A stretch of 64,000 bases of DNA from a bacterium (GTDB taxonomy: Bacteria > Zhuqueibacterota > Zhuqueibacteria > Zhuqueibacterales > Zhuqueibacteraceae): the NCBI GenBank assembly GCA_023150945.1, contig JAKLJX010000024.1:36016-100015 (forward strand), read 5' to 3'. Below, one piece after another: positions 18,317-28,114 of the stretch. A program made the translations under genes and the position numbers. Position 1 is the stretch's first letter. Each line of letters starts with the position of its first letter. Below the pieces are notes generated by a model, which was not told the origin of the DNA, did no database searches, and was given only the letters and a program-made list of their open reading frames with translations.

Positions 18317-20281
18317 ATGCCCAGCAAAAAACCCACGAATCCGCCGCGTGCCCCGATCTCCACGGGTTTGACGCGCGGTGATGCGCCCATGGAAATCCGC
18401 CAGCGGCCCTATGCTCAGCGGACCACCAATCACAACCGCCCCGCCCGGCCCTCACGCCCCGCCAACGTTTACCCGCACAAGCGCAGCAGCAATCGCCCCA
18501 GCACCAACCGCCAGCTCTCGCGCGAGCTTGATGAGCGCCTGGTCGAGCTGCAGGCCCTGTTCGATGTCTCCAAAACCCTGAACTCCTCGCTCCACCTGAA
18601 GAGCATTCTCGACACCCTCCTGCTCACGCCGATGGGCAAGATGATGGTGGGCAAGGGACTGGTGCTGCTGGCGCGCGGAGAAAAACGCTTCGTCATCGAG
18701 ACCGTCAAAGGCCTGCAGCAGACGCACATCGGCCGGGAAATCATGATCGACTTGCATGAGCCGAGCATTCTCGTTCTCAACAATGAGGAAGGCGGCGGCG
18801 CCTGGAGTGCCTATCTCTACAAGCTCGGCTTGCAGCTCATCGTGCCCATCATCGCCAACAACAAGTGCCTGGGCTTGATGGCCTTCGGCCGCAAACAGAG
18901 CGGACAGGATTTCACCCCGGGCGAGCTGGAGTATTTGAACTCGCTCGCCAACCTGGCCGCCACCGCCGTGGAAAACGGCATGGTGTTTCAGGAACTGCGC
19001 GAAGTCAATCGCAGACTCGACAAGAAGATTCAGGAGCTCAACACGCTGTTCGACATCGGCAAGGAACTCAATTCCACCTTCGACAGCGACAAGATTGCCA
19101 GCGTGCTGGCCTATGCGCTGATGGGCGAGCTGATGGTGCAGCGCTGCGGCGTATTCGTCGAGGAAAACGACCGCTTGTTGCTGCAGGTCAATAAGGGTCT
19201 GGCGCCCAGCCCGCTGTTCGCTGATGCCGAGTTTCTGCAGTGGCTGCGCAAGCTCAAAGAGCCGTACTTTTTCAAGAAATCCAAGCTCGAGCTTTCCCCC
19301 CGCGAACCGGAATGGTCGGAGCAGCTTGCCGCTGCTGGCGGCGTGGTACTCATTCCGATCACCAGCCAGGAGGTGGTGCGCGGCGTCTTGCTGCTCGGCG
19401 AAAAAATCACCAAAGGCGAGTTTGGCCAGGAGGAAATCGAGTTCGCCTCGACGCTGGCCAACACCGCGATGATTTCGCTCGAAAACGCGCGGCTATTCCG
19501 CGAGACCATCGAGAAGCAGCGCCTGGAAGAGGAACTCGCCATCGCCCGTGAGATTCAGCAGCGCTTGCTGCCCAAAGCCGCGCCCAAGCTCACCGGCTAT
19601 GAGATTGCCGCCATCAACATTCCCACCCATCAGGTGGGCGGCGATTATTTTGACTATTTCCCGATCGACAGCAACCGCTATCTGCTCACCATCGCCGATG
19701 TTTCCGGCAAAGGCATCCCCGCGGCCATCATCATGTCCAACCTGCAGGCCACCCTGCACGCGCTAATGACCGCCGAAGTGCCGATCGATCAAATCGTGGC
19801 ACGCATCAACAATTTCGTGTATGCCAACACCACCGCGGACAAATTCATCACCTGTTTCATCGCGGTGCTGGATGCCGCGCGCAACACCCTGACCTACGTG
19901 AATGCCGGCCACAATCCGCCCTACTTCTTCAACGAGAACGGTGCTGCCAACGGCGGCTTCCGCTTGCTGGACAAGGGCGGCCTGCTGCTCGGCATGTTTC
20001 CCGGCGCACGCTATCAATCCGAGACCATCGAATTGCAGAGCGGCGACTGGGTGCTGATGTACACCGACGGCGTGAGCGAAGCCAAAAATGCCGGCGATGA
20101 AGATTTCTCCGAGCGCCGCATCGAGGCGGTGATCCGGGAACGGCTGGCCGCCAAGGACAACTCCGCCACCACCATGATCGATGCCATCACCAGCGAAGTG
20201 AGACGATTCACCGCGGGCGAACCCCAGAGTGATGACATCACGCTGCTGTCGCTGCATTACCGCCAGACCAACGCGGCCTGA
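18317..20281 (+). CDS. GAF-GAF-PP2C (SpoIIE-type) serine phosphatase
   Basis: The first 65 residues are basic and disordered. Two GAF-type sensor domains follow (about 75-225 and 235-390), each preceded by a similar LxELxxLFDxxKxLNSS/T helix. A short coiled linker (EELAIAREIQQRLLP) leads to a SpoIIE-type PP2C domain (about 420-654) with GGDYFDYF, DVSGKGIPAA, YVNAGHNPPY and YTDGVSEA, which carry the metal-binding acidic residues. It probably dephosphorylates the STAS protein in response to a small-molecule or redox signal. No Shine-Dalgarno is visible before the ATG; a perfect palindrome sits there instead. Confidence 0.93.
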   Translation: MPSKKPTNPPRAPISTGLTRGDAPMEIRQRPYAQRTTNHNRPARPSRPANVYPHKRSSNRPSTNRQLSRELDERLVELQALFDVSKTLNSSLHLKSILDTLLLTPMGKMMVGKGLVLLARGEKRFVIETVKGLQQTHIGREIMIDLHEPSILVLNNEEGGGAWSAYLYKLGLQLIVPIIANNKCLGLMAFGRKQSGQDFTPGELEYLNSLANLAATAVENGMVFQELREVNRRLDKKIQELNTLFDIGKELNSTFDSDKIASVLAYALMGELMVQRCGVFVEENDRLLLQVNKGLAPSPLFADAEFLQWLRKLKEPYFFKKSKLELSPREPEWSEQLAAAGGVVLIPITSQEVVRGVLLLGEKITKGEFGQEEIEFASTLANTAMISLENARLFRETIEKQRLEEELAIAREIQQRLLPKAAPKLTGYEIAAINIPTHQVGGDYFDYFPIDSNRYLLTIADVSGKGIPAAIIMSNLQATLHALMTAEVPIDQIVARINNFVYANTTADKFITCFIAVLDAARNTLTYVNAGHNPPYFFNENGAANGGFRLLDKGGLLLGMFPGARYQSETIELQSGDWVLMYTDGVSEAKNAGDEDFSERRIEAVIRERLAAKDNSATTMIDAITSEVRRFTAGEPQSDDITLLSLHYRQTNAA

Positions 20282-20368
20282 GCCGGGCTTCGCCCAGCCG
20301 GGCGCAAGACAACAGAGCCGTAATCGCGCACGCACAGACACTTCATCCTTGCCGGACTTCATTCCGTT

Positions 20369-21514
20369 ATGTCTGACATACTCATCGTCGACGACGAAAA
20401 AGCCATTCGACAGTTGCTCAGCGAGGTGCTGGCCAAAGACGGGCACCGCGTCGAGACCGCCGCTGATGGCGACGTGGCGCTGGAAAAGTTGGTGAGCGAC
20501 GACTTCGACCTGGTCGTCACCGACCTGCACATGCAGGATGTCGATGGCATTTCCGTTCTGCGCTCCAGCAAGAGCAAAAATCCCTACACCGAAGTTCTCA
20601 TTCTCACCGGCCACGGCACGGTCTCCTCTGCGGTCGAAGCCATGCGCCTGGGCGCGTACGAGTATTTGACCAAGCCCATCGACATGCGGGAGTTTCGCAT
20701 GAAGGCGCGCCAGGCATTGGAGCGCCGCGCCATGCGGCTGCAAATCGAAGCGCAGCGCCGCGAAATTCAGCGCCATCAAGAAATGATCGCGCGGGACCTA
20801 CGGCTGGCCGAGCAGGTGCAGCAAAGCCTGGTGCCGCGCAATCTCTCCAACGAGTTTCTGGAAGTGGCGGTGCGCTATCTGCCGATGATCGGCGTGGGCG
20901 GGGATTTTGCCGATGTCTATGCTGAAAATCCCCGGCAAGTCACCCTCACGCTGGTCGATGTTACCGGCCACGGCATCACCGCGGCGCTGCTGGTCAACCG
21001 CATGGCCAGTGAAATCCGCCGGCTGGTGCGCGAAAAGCTGGAGCCGCGCATCATGCTGCATCACTTCAATGACTTCATCTGTGAATCGTTCGCCGGCACC
21101 GGCATGTTCCTGACGATGTTCATCTGCAAACTCGATCTGACCACGCAGACGCTGACTTATGCCGGCAGCGCCCACCCTGCCGCCGTCATTTGGCGCCATC
21201 GCCAGAACAAATTCGAGAAACTCGATTCGCAAAACCCGATCGTGGGTTTTGATCAAGCGCCAGAAGAGCGCTTTCGCCAACAAGTGACCAGCATTGCTGC
21301 CGGCGACAAGTTGCTGATGTACACCGACGGCATCATCGAGGCCGAAAACGCCAAAAACGAAGCACTGGGTCTGCGCGGCATGCTCGGCCTTTGCCAGCCC
21401 ACCTCTGCCGCCTCCGCCAATGAAATGGCCGACGACATCATTGCGGGCTTGGAAAAATGGTCGGGCGGCCCCCGGCGCGACGATGTTTACCTGCTAGTGG
21501 CGTCGATCAAATAG
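20369..21514 (+). CDS. Response regulator with PP2C (SpoIIE-type) phosphatase output
   Basis: The N-terminal receiver domain (1-120) has the acidic pocket (Asp-8, Asp-9), phospho-acceptor Asp-52 and Lys-102. A helical linker ending [15 protein letters not shown] joins it to a PP2C domain (about 165-381) with [28 protein letters not shown] and YTDGIIEA. A histidine kinase, not encoded here, should control it. As with RsbU/SpoIIE-type proteins, the likely substrate is the phosphorylated STAS protein encoded three genes earlier. With the GAF phosphatase this gives the switch two separate inputs. Confidence 0.94.
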   Translation: MSDILIVDDEKAIRQLLSEVLAKDGHRVETAADGDVALEKLVSDDFDLVVTDLHMQDVDGISVLRSSKSKNPYTEVLILTGHGTVSSAVEAMRLGAYEYLTKPIDMREFRMKARQALERRAMRLQIEAQRREIQRHQEMIARDLRLAEQVQQSLVPRNLSNEFLEVAVRYLPMIGVGGDFADVYAENPRQVTLTLVDVTGHGITAALLVNRMASEIRRLVREKLEPRIMLHHFNDFICESFAGTGMFLTMFICKLDLTTQTLTYAGSAHPAAVIWRHRQNKFEKLDSQNPIVGFDQAPEERFRQQVTSIAAGDKLLMYTDGIIEAENAKNEALGLRGMLGLCQPTSAASANEMADDIIAGLEKWSGGPRRDDVYLLVASIK

Positions 21515-21615
21515 CAGGCACCGGCACGTGCGATTTTGACCTCCTGCGCGCGGCCAAACCTGCCGCGCGGTTGTCCGAGTTTTCACAGCCGATTTTCACT
21601 GCTCGTCTTCCTGCC

Positions 21616-22521
<906 letters not shown>

Positions 22522-22647
22522 AGCGCGCAACGCGAGCATGATACAACCACGCCCGTATTCACAATGCCATCGGCACGTTGCCCGTTTGCAAAACAGGCTG
22601 CCGGAATTCCTCCCTGACGATCGGCAATTCGCAGGGGGAGGTGCTTG

Positions 22648-24123
22648 ATGAGCCGCGCGAGCCGGCGCCACATTTTGCTGGTGAATCCGTGGATCACCGA
22701 CTTCGCGGCATATGATTTCTGGATGAAGCCGCTGGGTCTGCTTTATCTCGCCGCCAAGCTGCGGCAGCAGGGCGAATCCGTTCGCCTGGTGGATTGCATG
22801 GATCGCAGCCATCCGGCGCTGCTGCGCTGGCAGGGCCGGGCGCAACCGCAGCAGCAACGCTGGCACACCGGAAAATTCGTGCGCCAGCCCGTTGCCAAAC
22901 CCGCGCTCTATGCCGGCGTGCCGCGCTTGTATGCGCGCTATGGCCTGCCGCCCGAACTCTTCGACCAGCTTTGCCGGTCCGGCCCGCAACCGGACCTGAT
23001 CTTGCTCACCAGCGGCATGACGTATTGGTACCCCGGTTTGCAGCAAACAATTGCCGCCTTGCGCAGACTGTTCCCGCAAGCGCCGATTGTTCTGGGCGGC
23101 ATTTATGCGACGCTCTGCCCTGAGCATGCGCAGCAAACCTCCGGCGCCGATTTGATTGTCACCGGCGAAGCAGAAAGCGTCATTGGCGATCTGCTGGAGA
23201 AAGTGGCGCTCGGCGCAGCCGGAGAACACCCGCGGATCGTCGCGGGCGAGCCAACCAGCCACCTCGATGAACTGCCCTGGCCGGCCTTCGATCTCTATCC
23301 GCGTCTCGACTACGCCACGCTTCTCACTTCGCGCGGCTGCCCGCTGCAATGCACGTTTTGCGCCTCGCGCATCGTGGCGGGGCAATATCGCTGGCGTGCC
23401 CTGGCAGCGGTGTTGGCGGAGTTGGACTGGCTGCAGCGCGGTTTGGGCGTGGCCGAGTTTGCCTTTTACGACGATGCCCTGCTCACCAACCGTGATCGCC
23501 ATTTCCTGCCGCTCTGTGAGCAAATCATCGCGCGGAACATGGCGGCGACGTTTCACACGCCCAATGGCCTGCAGGTGAAGCACCTCGATGCCGCCACGGC
23601 GCGATTGCTGTGGCGCGCAGGCTTCAAGACCATCCGCCTGGCTTACGAAAGCGGCAGCACCGAGCGCCAGCGCGACATGAGCCTGAAGGTGAGCAATGAA
23701 TCCTTTCAGCGGGCGGTCACACATTTGCAGGCCGCGGGATTCGGCCCCGCCGAGCTGGACGCCTATGTTCTGATGGCGCTGCCCGGCCAGGAGCTGGAAG
23801 AAGTGCTGGCCAGCATGGCGGTGGTGCACGGCAGCGGCGTGGGCATTCGCTTGGCCGCCTTCTCGCCGATTCCCGGTACGGTGGATTTTGCGCGCGCGGT
23901 GGCGCGCGGCGATTTGCCCGCGCATGCCGATCCTCTGCTCACCAACAATTCGATTCTGCCGGTCCGCGCGCAGGCAGCAAGCTACGCCATCTACGATCGC
24001 ATTGCGCACCTGGCCAAACGGCTCAACGCGCATTTGCGCCAAACCGGCAGGCCGCTGGAATCAGCCGGCGATCTGCTCTCGCGCTTGCGCCGCGCCTTGC
24101 AGGAGGGCGAACGGGTACTGTGA
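22648..24123 (+). CDS. Radical SAM protein, B12-binding-domain type
   Basis: In 491 residues an N-terminal Rossmann-like half (LLVNPWITDF, GLLYLAAKLRQQG, IVLGGIYATLCPEH) resembles the cobalamin-binding domain of class B radical SAM enzymes. The central radical SAM motif CPLQCTFC has Cys-231, Cys-235 and Cys-238 for the iron-sulfur cluster. The classic DxHxxG cobalamin motif is not obvious, so cofactor use is uncertain. GGGGGAGG lies upstream, and the frame reads TTG-ATG, the ATG being the better start. The substrate is unknown. It begins the plus-strand run that includes a SAM hydrolase, which could process SAM metabolites. Confidence 0.88.
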   Translation: MSRASRRHILLVNPWITDFAAYDFWMKPLGLLYLAAKLRQQGESVRLVDCMDRSHPALLRWQGRAQPQQQRWHTGKFVRQPVAKPALYAGVPRLYARYGLPPELFDQLCRSGPQPDLILLTSGMTYWYPGLQQTIAALRRLFPQAPIVLGGIYATLCPEHAQQTSGADLIVTGEAESVIGDLLEKVALGAAGEHPRIVAGEPTSHLDELPWPAFDLYPRLDYATLLTSRGCPLQCTFCASRIVAGQYRWRALAAVLAELDWLQRGLGVAEFAFYDDALLTNRDRHFLPLCEQIIARNMAATFHTPNGLQVKHLDAATARLLWRAGFKTIRLAYESGSTERQRDMSLKVSNESFQRAVTHLQAAGFGPAELDAYVLMALPGQELEEVLASMAVVHGSGVGIRLAAFSPIPGTVDFARAVARGDLPAHADPLLTNNSILPVRAQAASYAIYDRIAHLAKRLNAHLRQTGRPLESAGDLLSRLRRALQEGERVL

Positions 24124-24198
24124 CCGCAGGCGGGGTTAACCATTTGAGAATCTCTGTAATCCATGCCATCTTTCACCTGCTTGCAAACGGAGGCCAGC

Positions 24199-24669
24199 AT
24201 GAGATACGTGTTCGCAGGGTTGTGCATGATCTTACTGTCGGGATGCACGCTGTTGCAGCCTCTGCCGGAACCGGCCCGGCGCGAAGTCGTCACCGCGCCT
24301 GATGCGCCGGCTCCGATTGGGCCGTACAGCCAGGCCATCAAAATCGGCAACGCGCTTTATTGCAGTGGGCAAATCGGATTGTCGCCAACCACGGGTGATC
24401 TCATCATTGGCGACGTCAAAGATGAAACCAAGCAGGTGCTGGAAAACCTCGGCGCGGTGCTGCGCGCCGCCGGCATGAGTCACGGCGAGGTGGTGAAGAC
24501 CACGATCTTTCTCACCAGCATGGACGACTACAAGCTGGTCAACGAAGTCTATGCAGAGTACTTCTCGGCCAGCAAGCCGGCGCGTGAAACCGTGCAGGTG
24601 GCGCGGCTGCCGCGCGACGCCCGCGTCGAAATCAGTTGCATCGCGGTCAAACTCGACCAGAGCCAATGA
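24199..24669 (+). CDS. RidA (YjgF/UK114) family protein with lipoprotein signal
   Basis: From the ATG at 24199 (CGGAGG upstream) the first 16 residues form a lipoprotein signal with lipobox LSGC (Cys-16). A complete RidA domain follows: GPYSQAIKIGNALYCSGQ, the PARETVQVARLP block with the catalytic-type Arg-129, and VEISCIAV. RidA proteins hydrolyse reactive enamines/imines made by PLP enzymes, normally in the cytoplasm. A lipid-anchored envelope form would act outside it, which is unusual. The residue after the cysteine is Thr, so outer-membrane sorting is expected. It lies 75 bases after the radical SAM gene. Confidence 0.88.
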   Translation: MRYVFAGLCMILLSGCTLLQPLPEPARREVVTAPDAPAPIGPYSQAIKIGNALYCSGQIGLSPTTGDLIIGDVKDETKQVLENLGAVLRAAGMSHGEVVKTTIFLTSMDDYKLVNEVYAEYFSASKPARETVQVARLPRDARVEISCIAVKLDQSQ

Positions 24670-24720
24670 AATGGCGGTACCACGCAAATTGGTGACAACC
24701 ACGATGAGTCAGCGCAGTTT

Positions 24721-25539
24721 GTGAATAGGGCACGCTCTGACGCACCAGCGCCCTCGGGCATCGTCACGCTGCTGACCGATTTCGGCACCGCGGACGGCTA
24801 CGTGGCCGCGATGAAGGGCGTCATTCTCAGTCTCGTCCGGCAGGCGACGTTGATCGACTTGACGCACGAGGTGCCGCCGCAGCAGGTGGAAATCGGCGCT
24901 TTTGTTCTGTCCGCTCATTTTCACTACTTTCCGGCGGGAACCGTGCATCTCGCCGTGGTTGACCCGGGGGTGGGCACGGCGCGGCCGGCAGTCGCCTGTT
25001 TCCATCGCGATCACTACTTCGTGGCGCCGGACAACGGTTTGTTGGATTTTTGCAGCCGCGATCCGGCATGCGTGGCGGTGCGGCTGACCAACCGTGCATT
25101 CTGGCGCAGTGAGATTTCGAACACGTTTCATGGCCGCGATGTCTTTGCGCCGGTGGCGGCGCATCTCGCGGCCGGCGTTGCGCTGGAACAGCTCGGCGAC
25201 CCGGTTCGCCTGGTGCCGCAACGCGACCAGCCTGCGGGTAGAATTGCACAAGACCGGTTGTTGGGCGAAGTCATCTATTGTGATCACTTCGGCAATCTGA
25301 TCACCAATATCAGCCGGGCTGAGCTGGCGGCGTTCGCCGGCAACAGCGCGATCAGCATTCAATTGGGGAATAGAACATTTCGCTCTTTGCAGCGGTCTTA
25401 TGCCGAGGTCGAAGCCGGCGCGCCGGTGGCGTTGATCAACAGCTTCGCTTTGCTGGAAATCGGCATCAACCAGGGGAATGCGATGAAACAGATACCGGCG
25501 GCAAGAGGAACGCCCGTCATCATTGTCAGAGGAGATTGA
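24721..25539 (+). CDS. SAM hydrolase / SAM hydroxide adenosyltransferase (DUF62)
   Basis: The 272-residue product carries the family signature IVTLLTDFGTADGYVAAMKG near the start, then IDLTHEVPP, VVDPGVGT, APDNGLL, FHGRDVFAPVAAHLA and CDHFGNLITNI. Members convert S-adenosylmethionine and water to adenosine and methionine, and are relatives of the fluorinase. The only suitable start is GTG at 24721. A six-codon frame (ATG at 24704) ends across it, perhaps coupling translation. No Shine-Dalgarno is evident. The next gene starts 11 bases after the stop. Confidence 0.92.
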   Translation: MNRARSDAPAPSGIVTLLTDFGTADGYVAAMKGVILSLVRQATLIDLTHEVPPQQVEIGAFVLSAHFHYFPAGTVHLAVVDPGVGTARPAVACFHRDHYFVAPDNGLLDFCSRDPACVAVRLTNRAFWRSEISNTFHGRDVFAPVAAHLAAGVALEQLGDPVRLVPQRDQPAGRIAQDRLLGEVIYCDHFGNLITNISRAELAAFAGNSAISIQLGNRTFRSLQRSYAEVEAGAPVALINSFALLEIGINQGNAMKQIPAARGTPVIIVRGD

Positions 25540-25550
25540 GAAAGCAAGTT

Positions 25551-26441
25551 ATGCCTACCAACCAATTCCAGGGTCAGTATGCGGCGGAGCCGGCCAGGCC
25601 GCGAGCGGCTTGGCTTGCCGGTGTGTTGCGCAGAGACCGGCCGGGGTTGAACATCGTTCTCTTTGTGTTGACGTGCTGCTCCACTTTCTTCATTCATTAC
25701 TGGCCGGAACGCAGCCTCGCCGACGGCTTGTGGTATAGTGCGGGCATCATGTCGATTCTGTTCTGCCATGAGATGGGGCACTATCTCATGTGTCTGCGCT
25801 ACGGCATTCGCGCCACCCTGCCCTTCTTCATTCCCTTCCCCTCTTTTCCCTTCGGCACGCTGGGCGCCGTGATTCGTATGGATGCGCGCATGCCGAACCG
25901 CCGTGTGCTCTTCGACATTGGCGTGGCCGGCCCGCTCGCCGGTTTGCTGGTAACACTGCCGGCGATCTATTTCGGGCTGGCGATGTCCGAAGTGAAAAAC
26001 GTCAGCGAATTGGAGAATGCGATCAAGTCCGTCGATCCCCTGATCTTCAAATGGCTGGTGGCCTGGGTGAAAGGCCCGTTGCAACCGGGCGAGGACGTCC
26101 TTTTGCATCCGCTGGCTTATGCCGGCTGGGCCGGATTGTTTGTCACCGCGCTCAACCTGCTGCCCATCGGGCAGCTCGACGGCGGCCACATTCTCTATGC
26201 GCTGCTGGGCGACCGCAGCCAGCAGATCTTCCCGGTGACCATGGCCCTGTTCGCGTTGATCTGCATCGTGATCTATCCGTTTTGGATCTTGATGATCATC
26301 TTGCTGCTGTGGTTTGGTTATCGCCATCCGCCCACGGAGTATGACGGCCAGCCGCTGGATCGCAAGCGGCAAGCCCTGGCGTGCATGACCTTTTTGATTT
26401 TTGCCTTCTCGTTTACGCCGGTTCCCTTTCAATTCCAATGA
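25551..26441 (+). CDS. Site-2 protease family (M50) membrane metalloprotease
   Basis: Six or so membrane segments hold the zinc motif HEMGH (His-73, Glu-74, His-77) and the distal NLLPIGQLDGGHI motif with the third ligand Asp, as in site-2 proteases. These cut substrate proteins inside the membrane. FFIPFPSFPFGTLGAVIRM resembles the plant EGY/archaeal subgroup. No PDZ domain is seen. The ATG at 25551 is preferred over an in-frame TTG at 25536. The stop overlaps the ATG of the PfkB gene (ATGA). The substrate is unknown. Confidence 0.92.
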   Translation: MPTNQFQGQYAAEPARPRAAWLAGVLRRDRPGLNIVLFVLTCCSTFFIHYWPERSLADGLWYSAGIMSILFCHEMGHYLMCLRYGIRATLPFFIPFPSFPFGTLGAVIRMDARMPNRRVLFDIGVAGPLAGLLVTLPAIYFGLAMSEVKNVSELENAIKSVDPLIFKWLVAWVKGPLQPGEDVLLHPLAYAGWAGLFVTALNLLPIGQLDGGHILYALLGDRSQQIFPVTMALFALICIVIYPFWILMIILLLWFGYRHPPTEYDGQPLDRKRQALACMTFLIFAFSFTPVPFQFQ

Positions 26442-27403
26442 GCGACAGGCGCCCTCCCTCTCCGCCAAACCAAACGTTCCTCGTCGCCGGCATCGGCGAG
26501 GTGTTGTGGGATCTTTATCCCGGCCGGCGCAGCCTCGGCGGCACGCCGGCGAATTTCGCGATTCATGCCCGCCAGCTTGGCGATGAGAGCGTTCTGGTGT
26601 CATGCGTCGGCAATGATGTGCTGGGCCGCGAACTGATCGCGGCGCTGCGGCAGCGCGGCCTCAACAGCGATTTCATTCAAATCGATGCCCACAAGCCAAC
26701 CGGAACGGTGGCGGTGACGCTCGACCAGCAGGGCCGTCCCTCTTTCCGCTGTTCACGCGATGTCGCTTTCGATGGTTTGCGCTTCACGCCGGCGCTTGCC
26801 GAATTGGCCGGAGCTTGCGATGCAGTTCTGTTCAGCTTACTGGGCCAGCGGTCGCCGGCCGCGGCTGAAGCAATTCTCAGCTTCGTGGGCGCTGCCCGCC
26901 ATGCCGTCAAAGTCCTTGATCCCAACTCGCGCGCCGGCGCGGCGGAACTGCGCAACTTATTGCCGCCTTCGCTGCGACTCGCGGACATTCTCAAGCTGAA
27001 TGAACAGGAGTTGGGCCGCATGCGCCAAGCGCTCGGCCAGCCCGGTGAATCTGCCGAGCGCTTCCTGCGCCGGTTGATGCAGGAATATGGCATTGCCTTG
27101 GTGGCGGTTACGCGGGGCGCGCGCGGCTGTGAACTTTTCAGCGGGGATGAGCAGCGCAGCTTTGCCGGCCTGCCCGTGCCGGCAGTGGATACCACCGGCG
27201 CCGGTGACGCTTTCGCCGCCGCCTTGATGCATCGTTATCTACGCGGCGCCAGCCTGTTCGAGCTGGGCAGCTACGCCAATCGCGTAGCCGCGGCCGCGTG
27301 CACCAAACCCGGCGCCAACCCGCTGCTGGCCGGTGAAGAGATTGCGTATCATCCAGCGGCAACGCAAAACGGCTCGCCCCGCCCGGAGATGAGGTCAACA
27401 TGA
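26438..27403 (+). CDS. PfkB-family carbohydrate kinase (fructokinase-like)
   Basis: The 321-residue kinase has the N-terminal PfkB pattern (GIGEVLWDLYPGRRSLGGTPANFA), the substrate lid, DPNSRAG, and the C-terminal VDTTGAGDAFAAALMHRYL motif with the catalytic Asp. The first motif is closest to fructokinases, which make fructose 6-phosphate, but other sugars or nucleosides are possible. It overlaps the protease gene before it and the next gene after it by four bases each, so all three are co-translated. Confidence 0.93.
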   Translation: MSDRRPPSPPNQTFLVAGIGEVLWDLYPGRRSLGGTPANFAIHARQLGDESVLVSCVGNDVLGRELIAALRQRGLNSDFIQIDAHKPTGTVAVTLDQQGRPSFRCSRDVAFDGLRFTPALAELAGACDAVLFSLLGQRSPAAAEAILSFVGAARHAVKVLDPNSRAGAAELRNLLPPSLRLADILKLNEQELGRMRQALGQPGESAERFLRRLMQEYGIALVAVTRGARGCELFSGDEQRSFAGLPVPAVDTTGAGDAFAAALMHRYLRGASLFELGSYANRVAAAACTKPGANPLLAGEEIAYHPAATQNGSPRPEMRST

Positions 27404-28095
27404 ACATTGATTCGTCGAAGCGCTACTCGCCGCGCTCAGCGCCGCCGGCGGGCCGCGGCCGACTGCTGTTGATGTCCGGCTTGTTGCTGCTCACCCTCGT
27501 GCTGATGGTGCAACTGCAGCACATGGGCGCTGAGCGCGCCACGCGGCCCGCCAGCCGGGAACCGGCGCGCCTTGCAGGATTGACCTATCACAATCCACAA
27601 ATGGGATTTTCGATTCAAGCGCCGAGTACCGCGTGGAAGATTGCCGAGCTCGCGCTGCCCGACAGCCTGCCCGCGCCCGGCTTGGTTCACAACATTATTG
27701 CCAGCACCACCGCGGTGGTAGAGCTCACCCAACAGCACGAGGCCACAACCGTGGCGCGCTGCGAGGTCGGCGTGTTCAATCTCAAAGAAGGATACTCCGC
27801 AGAAGCCGTGGCGCAGGAAAGCTGGCGGGAATTTCTCGCTGCCTATCGCACAGCGAGCGACAGCGTGCGCCTCATCGCGCCGGTGAGCACCATCGCATCC
27901 GGAGTGATGCAGGGCGCCTTCTATGTCGCACGGCTGCCGCGGGCCGCGCTGAACTCGCCGCTGGACGTTTGGGTCGTGGCGTATCTGGTCAAGGATCGCG
28001 TCGCCTGCGCCCTGACCTGCCAAACCAGCGAGGCGGCCTATCCCCGCTATCGCGATGACTTCGAAAAGATCATTGCCAGTTTTCGTTGGCTGTAA
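27400..28095 (+). CDS. Membrane-anchored PsbP-like hypothetical protein
   Basis: The 231-residue product has one N-terminal membrane segment (about residues 22-38, LLLMSGLLLLTLVLMVQL), then a mixed alpha/beta domain beginning with YHNPQMGFSIQAPSTAWKI and ending FEKIIASFRWL. This layout resembles PsbP/DUF1795-type domains in general form only. It is probably periplasmic. The ATG overlaps the PfkB stop (ATGA). No catalytic motif is visible. Confidence 0.78.
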   Translation: MNIDSSKRYSPRSAPPAGRGRLLLMSGLLLLTLVLMVQLQHMGAERATRPASREPARLAGLTYHNPQMGFSIQAPSTAWKIAELALPDSLPAPGLVHNIIASTTAVVELTQQHEATTVARCEVGVFNLKEGYSAEAVAQESWREFLAAYRTASDSVRLIAPVSTIASGVMQGAFYVARLPRAALNSPLDVWVVAYLVKDRVACALTCQTSEAAYPRYRDDFEKIIASFRWL

Positions 28096-28114
28096 CCAAT
28101 CATAGGAGGTTGAG

